Shown piece after piece: positions 5,833 to 6,113 of a DNA stretch of 6,113 bases (the stretch's first letter is position 1; every line of letters begins with the position of its first letter). The notes beneath the pieces were generated by a model. The model searched no databases, was not told the DNA's origin, and saw only the letters and a list, made by a program, of their open reading frames with translations. This DNA is from JALTID01 sp027004335 [NCBI: bacterium] (lineage in GTDB: Bacteria; JALSQH01), in the NCBI GenBank assembly GCA_027004335.1, contig JALTID010000242.1, forward strand, positions 1-6,113. The letters run 5' to 3'. The position numbers and the translations under genes were made by a program.

Positions 5833-6113
5833 TCCGCTGACGATAGAACCGGAAATCAGTCATTATCTGGATCAGATTGCAACGTCAACGCGGGACAGGA
5901 TGCTATTGAATGGCGAGTGGCGCATAAGCAACGCGACCAAGCTACCACCGCTTAATCCGAATGACAAAAAACAGCAGACCGACCCGACACAGGCTTTCGC
6001 GCCCCCTCCGTTGAATGAAACACCCCCTGCTGACGGTTGGGAAACAAAGACAGTTCCATTGCACAAGTACAATTCCCGAAGAGGGCTGGATTGGTACCAC
6101 AAGCAATTTGATG
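5735..6113 (+). CDS. N-terminal part of a lipoprotein resembling glycoside hydrolase family 2 (partial)
   Basis: A frame different from smc is open from ATG 5735 to the window end (126 codons plus one base). It begins with a clear export signal: MKHAG, a hydrophobic stretch of about 12 residues, then LMAC with Cys at 19, a plausible lipobox. After a Pro/Ser/Thr-rich spacer, residues 53-62 read RDRMLLNGEW, and residues 102-125 read GWETKTVP (from 101) followed by LDWYHKQF (118-125). This spacing of LNGEW, a W-x-x-x-x-VP strand and WYxxxF matches the N-terminal sugar-binding jelly-roll domain of family 2 hydrolases such as beta-galactosidases and beta-glucuronidases. The catalytic domain would lie beyond the window, so the substrate is unknown. 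In-frame ATGs at 5714 and 5729 are alternatives, and no strong ribosome binding site decides between them. Base composition differs from every other gene here, so it probably comes from another organism. Confidence 0.6.
   Translation, partial: MKHAGTIYIALSLIVLMACRLNATSPTPFGSDNPLTIEPEISHYLDQIATSTRDRMLLNGEWRISNATKLPPLNPNDKKQQTDPTQAFAPPPLNETPPADGWETKTVPLHKYNSRRGLDWYHKQFD

Noticed and set aside
5872-6102. A 76-codon open frame on the minus strand in the GC-richer tail
   Set aside because: The + strand frame here has a signal peptide and family 2-like motifs; the minus frame has none and reads as a low-information shadow.
5729-6113. Insertion of a transposon or phage into smc
   Set aside because: No transposase, integrase, terminal inverted repeat or target duplication can be seen, and the incoming DNA starts with an ordinary exported-enzyme gene. 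The far end is outside the window, so this is not fully excluded.

Overview
The window reads as a fragment of a fairly AT-rich, probably thermophilic, Gram-negative-type bacterium. The evidence is low GC (hand counts of roughly 30-40% over most of it), arginine written almost only as AGA/AGG, frequent ATA isoleucine, strong AAGGAGG-type ribosome binding sites, a secreted lipoprotein, and a nicotinate phosphoribosyltransferase of the compact zinc-knuckle kind known from archaea and thermophiles. No taxonomic marker is present, so this is inference. The last ~370 bases do not fit the rest and look like DNA of another origin.

Layout, all on the + strand. Bases 1-87 hold the last 28 codons of an unidentified gene. 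Bases 101-622 (pncA, nicotinamidase) and 643-1803 (pncB, nicotinate phosphoribosyltransferase) follow with gaps of 13 and 20 bases and form an NAD salvage pair: nicotinamide to nicotinate, then nicotinate to nicotinate mononucleotide. A 90-base gap carries a near-consensus sigma70-type promoter (TTGACT, 17-base spacer, TAAAAT) and a 12-base-period direct repeat. Bases 1894-4779 encode a 961-residue lipoprotein that resembles, from end to end, the secreted CehA/McbA-type PHP metallohydrolases, but the residues that should bind metal appear to have been replaced. Six bases after its stop, at 4786, begins an SMC chromosome-partitioning ATPase.

The SMC frame is normal for about 315 residues (ATPase head, then the start of the coiled coil), then changes within a few codons near 5740 to an unrelated 30-residue tail that stops at 5832. 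At the same place another frame opens (ATG at 5735) and runs to the window end. It encodes a lipoprotein signal peptide followed by what looks like the start of a glycoside hydrolase family 2 sugar-binding domain. GC rises from about 30% (5461-5760) to about 51% (5821-6113), and CGN and CCG codons appear. The simplest reading is a chimeric join (assembly artefact or recent rearrangement) near 5730-5760.

The most interesting candidate biology is the lipoprotein: a long PHP-fold homologue that seems to have lost its catalytic histidines and so may be a structural or binding protein. The most important caution is the junction that truncates smc.
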